A stretch of DNA of 64,000 nt from contig JAGZQF010000001.1 in assembly GCA_018382295.1 (NCBI GenBank), positions 1 to 64,000 on the forward strand, read 5' to 3'. Both the position numbers and the translations under genes were made by a program. The notes under the pieces were generated by a model. That model worked only from the letters and a program-made list of their open reading frames with translations, was not told the DNA's origin and made no database searches. The first letter of the stretch is position 1, and each line of letters opens with the position of its first letter. Shown one piece after another: positions 26,025 to 33,983 of this stretch. This DNA is from Collinsella sp. (GTDB lineage: Bacteria; Actinomycetota; Coriobacteriia; Coriobacteriales; Coriobacteriaceae).

Positions 26025-26951
26025 ATGGAAGCACAGGAAACCCCCCATACTGAGCAGAAGGCTCAGGCGCCCAGGAAGCGTGAGCTGGCGCTCGTGTCGC
26101 GCAGCACCTATATCAAGGAGAAGGCGCTGCAGTGGATCTTCTTTGCCTGCGCGTTCTTGGCGGTCGTCACCGTCATCCTGATTTTTGTCTTTACCACGTA
26201 CTCGGCGCTGCCGGTCTTTACCGACATCGGCCTGGCGGACTTCTTTAGCTTTACGTGGGCGCCCTCTGAGGGTCACTACGGCATTATGTCGCTGCTGGCG
26301 GGTTCTGGTCTGGTGACCGTCGGTGCCCTTGCCATGGGCGTGCCGTTGGGTGTGGGCACAGCCGTGTATCTGGTCGAGATTGCCAGCAAGCGCGTGCGCA
26401 AGCTCATCAGCCCTGCCGTCGACCTGCTGGCGGGTATTCCCTCCATCATCTACGGCTTCTTCGGCATGATCATCATCCGCCCGTTTATCGCGCAGCTGAC
26501 CGGCGGCCTTGGTTTTGGCGCACTGACAGCGTGGTTCGTCCTTGCCATCATGATCGTTCCCACGATCACCACGCTCACCATCGATGCCCTCAACTCCATT
26601 CCCATGGGCATTCGTGAGGCTTCCTATGCCATGGGTGCCACCAAGTGGCAGACCATCTACAAGGTCGTGCTGCCGGCCGCCAAGCTGGGCATTGTGGACG
26701 CCATCGTTTTGGGCATGGGACGCGCCATCGGCGAGACCATGGCCGTGCTCATGGTCGTGGGCAATGCTCCGGTCATTCCCGATAGCATCGCGAGCCCCAT
26801 CTCGACGCTCACGAGCCAGATTGCGCTCGACATGAGCTATTCCTCGGGCTTGCACCGCTCGGCGCTCTTTGGCATGGGCGTGGTCCTGTTTATCATCTCC
26901 GCCGCGCTGGTGGGCATTGTCCGTTTGATTTCCAAGAAGAAGAGGGGGTAG
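26025..26951 (+). CDS. pstC: Phosphate ABC transporter permease PstC
   Basis: 308 residues, six membrane segments. The cytoplasmic coupling loop reads ASYAMGATKWQTIYKVVLPAA, and MGRAIGETMAV is the family signature. GGGAAGGGGAG lies upstream of the ATG at 26025, one base after the pstS stop. With PstA it forms the channel through which PstB-driven phosphate import occurs. Confidence 0.95.
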   Translation: MEAQETPHTEQKAQAPRKRELALVSRSTYIKEKALQWIFFACAFLAVVTVILIFVFTTYSALPVFTDIGLADFFSFTWAPSEGHYGIMSLLAGSGLVTVGALAMGVPLGVGTAVYLVEIASKRVRKLISPAVDLLAGIPSIIYGFFGMIIIRPFIAQLTGGLGFGALTAWFVLAIMIVPTITTLTIDALNSIPMGIREASYAMGATKWQTIYKVVLPAAKLGIVDAIVLGMGRAIGETMAVLMVVGNAPVIPDSIASPISTLTSQIALDMSYSSGLHRSALFGMGVVLFIISAALVGIVRLISKKKRG

Positions 26952-26954
26952 GCT

Positions 26955-27860
26955 ATGTCCGATTCCGTTGACACGACGGTCGATACGACCTCGTCGCGCG
27001 AGCGCATCAAGCGTGCCCTTTCCCACGGCAAGAAGGGCCGCATCAACAAGGACCTGTCCAACAAACTCATGCTCGGCGTGTTCCGCGTTGCGGCCTATAT
27101 CACTACGCTGGTGTTGGTCGCCATTATCGCCTACGTGGTCATCAACGGCTTGCCGCATATCTCGCTCGACTTTATCTTTGGTTGGCCCCAGGGCGTCAAC
27201 GCCGAAGGCGGTATTTGGCCCACGATCGTCTCGACCATCTACGTGACGGTGCTTGCCATGCTCATCTGCACGCCGATTGCCGTGCTGGCGGCCGTCTATC
27301 TTGCCGAATACGCCAAGCAGGGTAAGGTCGTCGAGCTCATTCGCTATGCTGCCGACGCTTTGGCCTCGGTGCCCTCCATCGTTATGGGCCTGTTTGGCTA
27401 CGCCTTGTTTGTCGAGGCCATGGGCTTGGGTCTTTCGATGGTCTCGGCCGCTTTGGCGCTCGCGCTCTTGATGCTTCCCATCGTCATGCGCACCACCGAG
27501 GAGGCCATTCGCGCCGTGCCGCGCTATATCCGTTGGGGCGCGTACGGCCTGGGCGCCACCAAGTGGCAGGTCGTTTCCAAGATCGTGCTTCCTTCTGCCT
27601 TTGGCCGCATCGCCACCGGTATCGTCCTTGCCATCGGCCGTGCCATCGGCGAGACTGCGGTGGTGCTCTACACCATGGGTCAGGCCATCAACCTGCCTAT
27701 CTCGCCACTCGATTCCGGCCGCCCCATGACGGTCCACCTGTACCTGCTTGCCAACGACGGCATCAACATGAACGCAGCCTATGGCACCGCGCTCCTGTTG
27801 ATGGCGATCATTTTGGCCTTCAACCTGTTTGCGCGCTTCCTGTCGCGCAAGCGCCGCTAG
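26955..27860 (+). CDS. pstA: Phosphate ABC transporter permease PstA
   Basis: 301 residues, six membrane segments. It has the coupling-loop motif GAYGLGATKWQVVSKIVLPSA and AIGRAIGETAVVLYTMG. A basic cytoplasmic N-terminus of about 40 residues precedes the first membrane span. It starts 3 bases after pstC. Confidence 0.95.
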   Translation: MSDSVDTTVDTTSSRERIKRALSHGKKGRINKDLSNKLMLGVFRVAAYITTLVLVAIIAYVVINGLPHISLDFIFGWPQGVNAEGGIWPTIVSTIYVTVLAMLICTPIAVLAAVYLAEYAKQGKVVELIRYAADALASVPSIVMGLFGYALFVEAMGLGLSMVSAALALALLMLPIVMRTTEEAIRAVPRYIRWGAYGLGATKWQVVSKIVLPSAFGRIATGIVLAIGRAIGETAVVLYTMGQAINLPISPLDSGRPMTVHLYLLANDGINMNAAYGTALLLMAIILAFNLFARFLSRKRR

Positions 27861-27872
27861 TTAAGGAGTCCC

Positions 27873-28676
27873 ATGTCCGTCTATCAGTCCGCTCCCACGC
27901 TGGAGCAAGCGGCCATCACGGCCAAGGATTTCAACTTTTGGTACGGTGACTTTCATGCGCTGACGGGGCTCGACCTCAACATCGCCAAGAACGCCATCAC
28001 CTCGTTTATCGGCCCTTCGGGCTGCGGCAAGTCGACGTTTTTGCGCTGCATCAACCGCATGAACGACCTGATCGAGGGTACGCGCGTCGAGGGCACCATG
28101 ACGCTTGACGGCAACGATATCTATGCCGAGGGCGTCGATCCGGTCGACCTTCGCCGTCGCGTGGGCATGATCTTTCAGCAGCCCAACCCGTTCCCCAAAT
28201 CCATCTACGAGAATGTCGCTTTTGGCCCTCGTCTGCAGGGCGTGACTAGCAAAAGCGACCTCGATGACATCGTGGAAGAATCGCTCAAGCGCGCCAACCT
28301 CTGGAAAGAGGTATCCAATCAGCTCAACAAGGACGGTTTGGCGCTCTCGGGCGGTCAGCAGCAGCGTCTGTGCATTGCGCGTGTGCTTGCGGTGCAGCCC
28401 GATGTCCTTCTGATGGACGAGCCCTGCTCCGCCATCGACCCCACGTCCGTCTCCAAGGTCGAGGATCTGATGGCCGAGCTGGCGCCCGAGATGACGATCA
28501 TCATCGTCACGCATTCTATGCAGCAGGCCGCTCGTATTAGCGACTACACCGCATTTTTCTTGCAGGAAGTTGCCGGCGAGCCCGCCACGCTCATCGAGTA
28601 TGGTCAAACCGACGCGATCTTCACCAGCCCGGTGGATTCACGGACGGAAGACTATATCACCGGCCGCTTTGGCTGA
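27873..28676 (+). CDS. pstB: Phosphate ABC transporter ATPase
   Basis: 267 residues. Walker A is GPSGCGKST near residue 49, the Q-loop FQQPNPFPKSIYENVAFG is the PstB signature, the ABC signature is LSGGQQQRLCIAR, and Walker B is VLLMDEPCSAID. TAAGGAG precedes the ATG, 12 bases after pstA. It energises phosphate uptake by PstSCA. Confidence 0.97.
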   Translation: MSVYQSAPTLEQAAITAKDFNFWYGDFHALTGLDLNIAKNAITSFIGPSGCGKSTFLRCINRMNDLIEGTRVEGTMTLDGNDIYAEGVDPVDLRRRVGMIFQQPNPFPKSIYENVAFGPRLQGVTSKSDLDDIVEESLKRANLWKEVSNQLNKDGLALSGGQQQRLCIARVLAVQPDVLLMDEPCSAIDPTSVSKVEDLMAELAPEMTIIIVTHSMQQAARISDYTAFFLQEVAGEPATLIEYGQTDAIFTSPVDSRTEDYITGRFG

Positions 28677-28768
28677 TCGGTGCGACTAGTCCCAAGCCGA
28701 TCGGACCTGGTCCGGTGCGTATTCACTGTGCGGGCGGCATGACCGCACCCAACTGATTGGAGTGAACC

Positions 28769-29626
28769 ATGCGCAAACTGTTTTCCCGTCAGCTCATCGA
28801 AGCCCGTCACGAGATGCTGAGCATCTACGAGGCTGTAGACCTGGCGCTTCACGACGCCGTGAAGGCCTATGTGACCGACGATCGCAAGCTCGCCACCAAG
28901 ACCAAGAAGCGCACGCTCTCGATCGATGCGCGCTGCGCCAACTTGGAGGCCGTGTGCTACAACCTGATCGCTACGCAGTCGCCGGTCGCCTCCGACTTCC
29001 GCTTGCTGCAGACGATCATCTACGTCGACTTTAACCTGCAGCGCATGACCGATAAGGTTCGCCAGATCTGCCGCGCCACGCGTCACATGGTCAAGGCCGA
29101 CATCTCGCTGCCCCAGGAACTCGTCGCTACGGTCGAGGCCGAGGCCGAGGCTGTTTACCAGGTGCTGGGTTCGTCACTTTCTGCGCTCGTCACCAACGAC
29201 ATGTCCATCATCTGCAACCTGGCCGGCGAGGACGAGCCGGTGCATGCGGCGTACGAGAAGTTCTTCCGCACCTTTAACCGCATGGACACGGGCGATTTTA
29301 TGGACGACGACAGCAACTATGACGACCTGCGCCGCGCCATCATGGTCTCGCGCTACCTCGATCGTATCGCCTCGATTTCGATCGATGCCGCCTGCCGTCT
29401 GACCTTCCTTTTGACCGGACAGCGTATGACTGCCGGCGATATCGCCCGTACGGACGAGGATGAGCTTGAGAGCATGCGCGTGCCTTCGGGCGAGGGTGTC
29501 ATCATGAGGCCTGCCGTCGATGCACACTATGTTGCCAAAGTGCCCGCTAACGAGGTGAGCGAGGGTCTCCGCTACCTGCTCGAGCACCTCGAGGACGAGG
29601 ACGACGCCGAGGACGACGAGGAGTAG
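28769..29626 (+). CDS. phoU: Phosphate signalling protein PhoU, C-terminally extended
   Basis: 285 residues. The first 215 form the two three-helix PhoU repeats with the acidic metal motifs. The last 65 or so residues are an extra tail ending in an almost entirely acidic run (residues 274-285), whereas PhoU is usually about 220 residues. PhoU damps Pst uptake and histidine-kinase signalling when phosphate is plentiful. It follows pstB by 92 bases, a spacer that contains the small dyad CGGACCTGGTCCG. Confidence 0.92.
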   Translation: MRKLFSRQLIEARHEMLSIYEAVDLALHDAVKAYVTDDRKLATKTKKRTLSIDARCANLEAVCYNLIATQSPVASDFRLLQTIIYVDFNLQRMTDKVRQICRATRHMVKADISLPQELVATVEAEAEAVYQVLGSSLSALVTNDMSIICNLAGEDEPVHAAYEKFFRTFNRMDTGDFMDDDSNYDDLRRAIMVSRYLDRIASISIDAACRLTFLLTGQRMTAGDIARTDEDELESMRVPSGEGVIMRPAVDAHYVAKVPANEVSEGLRYLLEHLEDEDDAEDDEE

Positions 29627-29664
29627 GGCGGCCCCGTTCGTCGAAAGATTGTAAATACCTAAGT

Positions 29665-29696
29665 GAGCGCGGCCTTGCACATGCGAGGCCGCGCTC
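29665..29696. terminator. Hairpin terminator between phoU and yggS
   Basis: GAGCGCGGCC at 29665-29674 pairs perfectly with GGCCGCGCTC at 29687-29696. The downstream T-tract is poor (TTGCGTT), so some readthrough into the yggS-divIVA block is possible. Confidence 0.65.
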
Positions 29697-29746
29697 TTGC
29701 GTTAGCATGGGACTACTTGTTTGGCTGTCTGCGGAGGCGATTGGCA

Positions 29747-30484
29747 ATGGATAACTATTTGGACTTGATACGCGCTCGCCGCGAGCAGATTCTCGAACGT
29801 TTTTATGCAGCACTCGATCGCGCGGGCCGTCCCCACGATGCCGCGCGCCTGATTGCCGTCTCCAAGACTGTTGGCGTTGATGAGACCGTTGCCGCTATTC
29901 AGGCGGGGTATCGCCATTTTGCCGAGAACCGCCCGCAGGAGCTCGTTCGCAAGCTTGCGGGCCTCGTAGAGCATCCGGAGCTACCCGAGGTGCGCTTCGA
30001 TATGATCGGCAACCTGCAGACCAACAAGATCAATGCGGTTCTGGGCTCGGCCGAGCTGATTCATTCGGTGGGATCGCTGCATTTGGCTCAGGCTATCTCG
30101 AGCCGTGCGGTCCGCAAGATTGAGGCGGGCGAGCTCTCCGGCCCCCAGCGCGTGCTGCTCGAGGTTAATGTGAGCGGCGAGGAGTCCAAGGGCGGCTTTT
30201 CGCCCGACGAGGTTCGCGCTGCCGCAAGTGAGCTTGCAGAGCTTGAGGGAATTTGTGTGCAGGGCCTTATGACTATGGCACCCCGGGGGAATAAGGATGT
30301 GGCGCGCCGCACTTTTGCCGGACTTCGCGAGCTAAGGGATGAGCTTGAGGCGACGCACTCCGACCTGAGCCTGCCCGAACTTTCCTGCGGCATGAGCGAG
30401 GACTTTGAGCCTGCCCTTGAGGAAGGCTCTACGCTCGTTCGCCTGGGCAGGGTAGTATTTAGCCCGGAGTTTGCAGTAAAATAA
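29747..30484 (+). CDS. yggS: PLP homeostasis protein (YggS/PROSC family)
   Basis: 245 residues. A single-domain alanine-racemase-fold protein that binds pyridoxal phosphate through Lys40 (AVSKTVG) and buffers vitamin B6 levels. FAENRPQEL, MIGNLQTNK, VNVSGEESKGGF, GLMTMAP and LSCGMSEDFEPAL are family motifs. The ATG at 29747 has GGAGG 9 bases upstream. Its place before sepF is standard in Gram-positive bacteria. Confidence 0.94.
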   Translation: MDNYLDLIRARREQILERFYAALDRAGRPHDAARLIAVSKTVGVDETVAAIQAGYRHFAENRPQELVRKLAGLVEHPELPEVRFDMIGNLQTNKINAVLGSAELIHSVGSLHLAQAISSRAVRKIEAGELSGPQRVLLEVNVSGEESKGGFSPDEVRAAASELAELEGICVQGLMTMAPRGNKDVARRTFAGLRELRDELEATHSDLSLPELSCGMSEDFEPALEEGSTLVRLGRVVFSPEFAVK

Positions 30485-30544
30485 GGCTCTGAAGTGCGCA
30501 CTGATTATCAGAGCGCCTGCACTAAACCGCGAGAGGACACAACC

Positions 30545-31270
30545 ATGGGCTTCCTTGACGAGATTAAAAATAAGATGCACCTGGGCGGCCAGCAGGGTTA
30601 CGACCAGGGTTATGGTCAGGACGACGACTACGGCTACGATGATGGCTATGACGACGGCTACCAGAACAACGGTTACAGCGGTGCCTCGGGCGAGGGCTTC
30701 TACACCCAGGATGAGCCGAGCAACGGCCTGTTGGGTCAGACGCGCCGCGGCGAGGCCGAGTCGGTGGCCGTGTACACGCGCTCCGGTCAGCTGGTCGGCG
30801 ACGATTCTCGCCACGCTACGACCTACAACCCGCCGTCGCGCTCGCAGGAGACGGTTGCGGGCGGTTATCGTCCCGGTGCCTACGACACGCCGTCGAGCTA
30901 CGCCGAGAGCACGCGTGCCCGCGCTGCTGCCCCCGCACCTGCTCCCTCACCGAGCGATGCCTCGGCGTATGCGAGCAACATCATCAACGCTACGCCGCAG
31001 CTGCCGGCCTATGTCCTGCGCCCCGAGAGCTATGACGACGTGGAGACCGTCGTGCGCCGCGTGCGTACCAAGCAGCCTGTCGCGCTGATTTTTGTGGGCG
31101 TTCGTACCGAGGTCGCCAAGCGCGTCCTGGACTTCTCTTACGGCTTTGCCTGCGGCCTGGGTGCCACCGTCAAAGAGGTGGGCGATCGCGTGTTTATGGT
31201 GCTGCCCGCCGGCTGCGAGGTCAAGGATTCGGACCTCAAAAAGCTCCGTGCCGATGGCTACCTTAAGTAA
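30545..31270 (+). CDS. sepF: Cell division protein SepF
   Basis: 241 residues. An N-terminal membrane-targeting helix MGFLDEIKNKMHLG is followed by a long, disordered linker rich in Gly, Tyr and Asp (about residues 15-130), then the SepF domain (YDDVETVVRRVRTKQPVALI to VFMVLP). It anchors FtsZ filaments to the membrane; with no ftsA in the cluster it is probably the main anchor. GAGAGGA precedes the ATG at 30545. The downstream YggT frame continues in phase directly after its TAA. Confidence 0.94.
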   Translation: MGFLDEIKNKMHLGGQQGYDQGYGQDDDYGYDDGYDDGYQNNGYSGASGEGFYTQDEPSNGLLGQTRRGEAESVAVYTRSGQLVGDDSRHATTYNPPSRSQETVAGGYRPGAYDTPSSYAESTRARAAAPAPAPSPSDASAYASNIINATPQLPAYVLRPESYDDVETVVRRVRTKQPVALIFVGVRTEVAKRVLDFSYGFACGLGATVKEVGDRVFMVLPAGCEVKDSDLKKLRADGYLK

Positions 31271-31291
31271 AGACAAGACGAGGAGATTCTC

Positions 31292-31573
31292 ATCAACATC
31301 TACACCATTGTCCAGCTGGTCAATACGCTGTTCAACTTCTACTCCACGCTCATCGTTGTCTACTGCCTTATGACGTGGATCCCTATGAAACAGGGTGGAT
31401 TGCTACAGGATATCGCCGCCGTCCTCGATAGCGTGTGCGGCCCGTGGCTCAATTTGTTCCGCCGGTTTATCCCGCCCATGGGCGGCGTCGATTTTTCACC
31501 GGTCGTTGCGATTATTGCGTTGCAGTTGGTGCAGAAGCTGGTTCTGCAACTTCTTATAGGTATACTCATATAA
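31292..31573 (+). CDS. yggT: YggT family membrane protein with a non-AUG start
   Basis: About 93 residues with two hydrophobic hairpins, the YggT (PF02325) pattern, including FYSTLIVVYCLMTWIP and the conserved FRRFIPPMGGVDFSPVVAIIAL. There is no in-frame ATG, GTG or TTG before the internal ATG at 31370, which would remove the first membrane segment. GAGGAG at 31280-31285 lies 6 bases before ATC at 31292, the most plausible start; the ATT at 31286 directly abuts the ribosome site. The exact start is inferred. The gene is the usual neighbour of sepF and divIVA and probably acts in envelope growth. Confidence 0.75.
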   Translation: MNIYTIVQLVNTLFNFYSTLIVVYCLMTWIPMKQGGLLQDIAAVLDSVCGPWLNLFRRFIPPMGGVDFSPVVAIIALQLVQKLVLQLLIGILI

Positions 31574-31635
31574 AACTGGCTTAGTAACTCACGTCGGGCG
31601 CACGGCGCCAAGGCGAAGATAAAGGAGAACTTGTT

Positions 31636-32313
31636 ATGGCTATTACCCCTGCTGACATTCAGGCTCAGACCTTCTCTGAGGCCAAGCGCGGCTACGATCC
31701 CGCCGAGGTCGACGTCTTCCTGGAGACCCTGTCCTCTGAGGTCGACGCCATGCTCGCCAAGATCGTCGATCTTAAGGGTCGTCTGACTGCTACCGAGCAG
31801 CAGCTTGCCGATACGCAGGCCCAGCTTGCTCAGGCTCAGGATGCTGCCGCACAGGCCGTTCCCGCCGCCCCCGTGGCCGCTCCTGCACCCGACTTCTCCG
31901 CTCAGGAGCGTCAGATTTCCGCTGCCCTGATTGCTGCCCAGCAGACCGCCGAGGGCATTGTCAACGACGCCAACGAGAACGCTGACCGTATCCGCAACGA
32001 GGCCGACGCCAAGGCCCGCGAGGTCATCCGTCAGGCCCTGACCGAGAAGCAGGCCGAGCTTGAGGAGATCGACCGTCTTAAGGCTTCCCGTGAGGAGTTT
32101 AAGGCCGAGTACCTCAAGCTCATCCAGCACTTCATGGACGATGCTCAGAACTCCTTCCCGTCCGATCTCATGGCTTCCACGCCGGTCGGTTCCGCCGCTT
32201 CTCCGGCTGTGACCGTTCCTGCTGCCGAGCCGCTGCCCGTCGCCGAGCCGGTTATCCCCGTTGCCGATCCCTTCGCACCGATCGACAACTTCGCCGCCGA
32301 CGACCTGGACTAA
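31636..32313 (+). CDS. divIVA: DivIVA/Wag31-like polar scaffold protein
   Basis: 225 residues. It begins with the conserved lipid-binding DivIVA head (ITPADIQAQTFSEAKRGYDPAEVDVFLE) and two coiled-coil stretches (about 33-70 and 95-165) separated by an Ala/Pro linker, and ends in a low-complexity Ala/Pro/Val tail. It marks curved membranes and poles and recruits growth and division proteins. AAAGGAGAA precedes the ATG. It closes the division gene block. Confidence 0.92.
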   Translation: MAITPADIQAQTFSEAKRGYDPAEVDVFLETLSSEVDAMLAKIVDLKGRLTATEQQLADTQAQLAQAQDAAAQAVPAAPVAAPAPDFSAQERQISAALIAAQQTAEGIVNDANENADRIRNEADAKAREVIRQALTEKQAELEEIDRLKASREEFKAEYLKLIQHFMDDAQNSFPSDLMASTPVGSAASPAVTVPAAEPLPVAEPVIPVADPFAPIDNFAADDLD

Positions 32314-32341
32314 TATCCAGCTATCATGTAGCGCCTAGAAA

Positions 32342-32367
32342 GGGCCCGCAGCTTGCGGGTCCTTTTT
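32342..32367 (+). terminator. Terminator after divIVA
   Basis: GGGCCCGC pairs with GCGGGTCC (one wobble) around AGCTT, followed by TTTTTT. Confidence 0.85.
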
Positions 32368-32387
32368 TGTGGCTGCATGCAGTCTGC

Positions 32388-32432
32388 AAAACAAAACGCC
32401 GAGTCCTGCGTTTGAGGGCACAGGACTCGGCG
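32388..32432 (-). terminator. Terminator of the nitroreductase gene
   Basis: A perfect 12-bp stem (CGCCGAGTCCTG at 32397-32408 and its complement at 32421-32432). Read on the minus strand it is followed by TTTTGTTTT, so it ends the minus-strand nitroreductase transcript. Confidence 0.85.
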
Positions 32433-32477
32433 AAGGTCGCGTGGTCAAAGGTGGATTTTAAGGCCTGTCCCAAAAAT

Positions 32478-33008
32478 CTACTTGAGGAGGAAGTCGGGGA
32501 GGGGAATGGTGCGGGCCTCGCGCTGCTCGGGGTCGGCGATATGGTCGGCAGGATAGCCGCAGACGAGCATGTGATAGGGATAGATGCCCTCGGGCAGGCA
32601 GAACTGCTCACAGGCCACCTCGGGCTTAAAATGGCACACCCAGCACGTACCCAGGCCCTGCTCCTCGGCCTCCATCATCATCTGATCGCAAACAATCGAG
32701 GTGTCGATGGCACTGGAGTTCATCTGGTCATAAGGGCGCACCCAAGCATCGTCAGTAACGCTGCAGATAAGGAAGATAAGCGGAGCCCCAAAGATAGACC
32801 CATCACGAGCAAACCGAGGCTGACAAGCAGCAGCCTTCTCCAGAAGCTCAGGCGTATCCAACACAATCACACGGGTTGGATGATTATTACAAGCAGAAGG
32901 AGCAATGCGCCCCGCCTCAACAATGGCATCCACCACCGACTGCTCAACAGAACGGTCCTCAAACAAACGACAAGAATACCGAGAACGAGCCAAATCCAAA
33001 TAACTCAC
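32478..33008 (-). CDS. Nitroreductase family protein
   Basis: 176 residues, the size of small FMN-dependent nitroreductases. It opens SYLDLARSRYSCRLFEDRSVE, then RIAPSACNNHPTRVIVLDT and AIDTSIVCDQMMMEAEEQGLGTCW, all family signatures for FMN binding. It probably reduces nitro-aromatics, quinones or flavins with NAD(P)H; the substrate is unknown. The start is taken as GTG at 33008 on the minus strand because GGAGGG lies 7 bases before it. Its first half lies in a compositionally odd, T/G-rich coding strand, with codons ending mostly in T, unlike its neighbours and its own 3' half. Confidence 0.87.
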   Translation of the reverse strand: MSYLDLARSRYSCRLFEDRSVEQSVVDAIVEAGRIAPSACNNHPTRVIVLDTPELLEKAAACQPRFARDGSIFGAPLIFLICSVTDDAWVRPYDQMNSSAIDTSIVCDQMMMEAEEQGLGTCWVCHFKPEVACEQFCLPEGIYPYHMLVCGYPADHIADPEQREARTIPLPDFLLK

Positions 33009-33189
33009 AACCAAGCCCTCCAAATTCAACGAATCAACCCAAAGCAAAACAAAGGGTACCCAAAGCTCCATCCAGCCAATCGCCCATCGAATACCAAAGT
33101 AATACCCTGGGCAATCAAGGGCCATCGCAGCAAAGGCCCCACCACGACCAACCCCTCAGCCAAAGTTCCCAATGGCGGTACGTAAGGGA

Positions 33190-33268
33190 GCGGGCCCGAC
33201 CACTAATAACCTTTTGAACGACTCTGCTTGCAGCCGGAGTGAAAAAGGTTATTAGTGGTCGGGCCCGC
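33190..33268. repeat. 26-bp perfect inverted repeat
   Basis: The arm at 33190-33215 (GCGGGCCCGACCACTAATAA, then CCTTTT) is perfectly complementary to 33243-33268, with a 27-base centre. It lies between the end of the DUF47 gene and the nitroreductase start, both on the minus strand, and ends with a T-run on either strand, so it can terminate the pit operon. Confidence 0.85.
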
Positions 33269-33292
33269 GACCGGTGGGACACGTACCCCCAA

Positions 33293-33916
33293 TTAACTGT
33301 TCTTCATGACAATCGAATCCACGACATCAGCTACATTTTCACAGCAGTCGGCGCAGTACTCCAGGAAGGCGTAGACGTCACGCCAGGCGATGACCTCGAG
33401 CGGATCCTTGCCGTTGACATGCAGGTTGCGCATAGCGTTGATGTAGAGCTCGTCGGCCTCGGACTCGATCGTGTTGATCTGGATGACGAGTTCGCGCAGG
33501 GTCTTGGACTTGCGGTAGTTGGGAAGCTCGACCATCAGGTCCTTCATGGCGCGGCAGGCATCGGTCACCTTGTGGGCGATCACGATGGCATCGGGATGGA
33601 TGCTCTGGATGTTGGTGAAGTAGACGCGCTGCACGACGCCCTCGATACGGTCGAGCACGGTGTCGAGCGAGCAGCTCATCAGGTCCAGGTCCTCGCGCTC
33701 AAGCGGGGTGATAAAGGCCGTGAGCAGGGCATCCTCGAGCTCATGGTGCTTCTTGTCGGCCGCATGCTCAATCGCATGCATCTCCTCGAGCATGTCGTGG
33801 ATCTGCGCGGGATCAAAGTTCTCGAAAATCTTGATGAGCAACTCTGCGGCCTGGACAGCAAGGTCGGCGCAGGCGACGTAGTTGTCAAAGTAGAACGAAT
33901 CGGGTTTCTTTGCCAT
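33293..33916 (-). CDS. PhoU-like DUF47 protein, PiT accessory
   Basis: 207 residues, all helical, DUF47/PhoU-like. Acidic helix motifs EEMHAIEHAADKKHHELEDAL and NTIESEADELYINAM are the usual metal-contact pattern. Such proteins are encoded with PiT transporters and are thought to regulate them. It lies downstream of the pit gene on the same strand, 67 bases apart, with AAAGGA upstream of the ATG. Confidence 0.88.
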   Translation of the reverse strand: MAKKPDSFYFDNYVACADLAVQAAELLIKIFENFDPAQIHDMLEEMHAIEHAADKKHHELEDALLTAFITPLEREDLDLMSCSLDTVLDRIEGVVQRVYFTNIQSIHPDAIVIAHKVTDACRAMKDLMVELPNYRKSKTLRELVIQINTIESEADELYINAMRNLHVNGKDPLEVIAWRDVYAFLEYCADCCENVADVVDSIVMKNS

Positions 33917-33983
33917 GAGTGGGTCCTTTCGAGGCGAAGACGGGTGGGCGAAGTATTACGGTCCGGATGGACGCTCGGTTTGA

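Noticed and set aside
25995..27737. 580-residue open frame on the minus strand across pstC and pstA
   Set aside because: It lies opposite two clearly conserved permease genes, has shadow composition (His, Gln, Arg-rich) and no family motif.
32367..33185. 272-residue plus-strand open frame opposite the nitroreductase
   Set aside because: It stays open only because the plus strand there is T-poor; the minus strand encodes a conserved nitroreductase.
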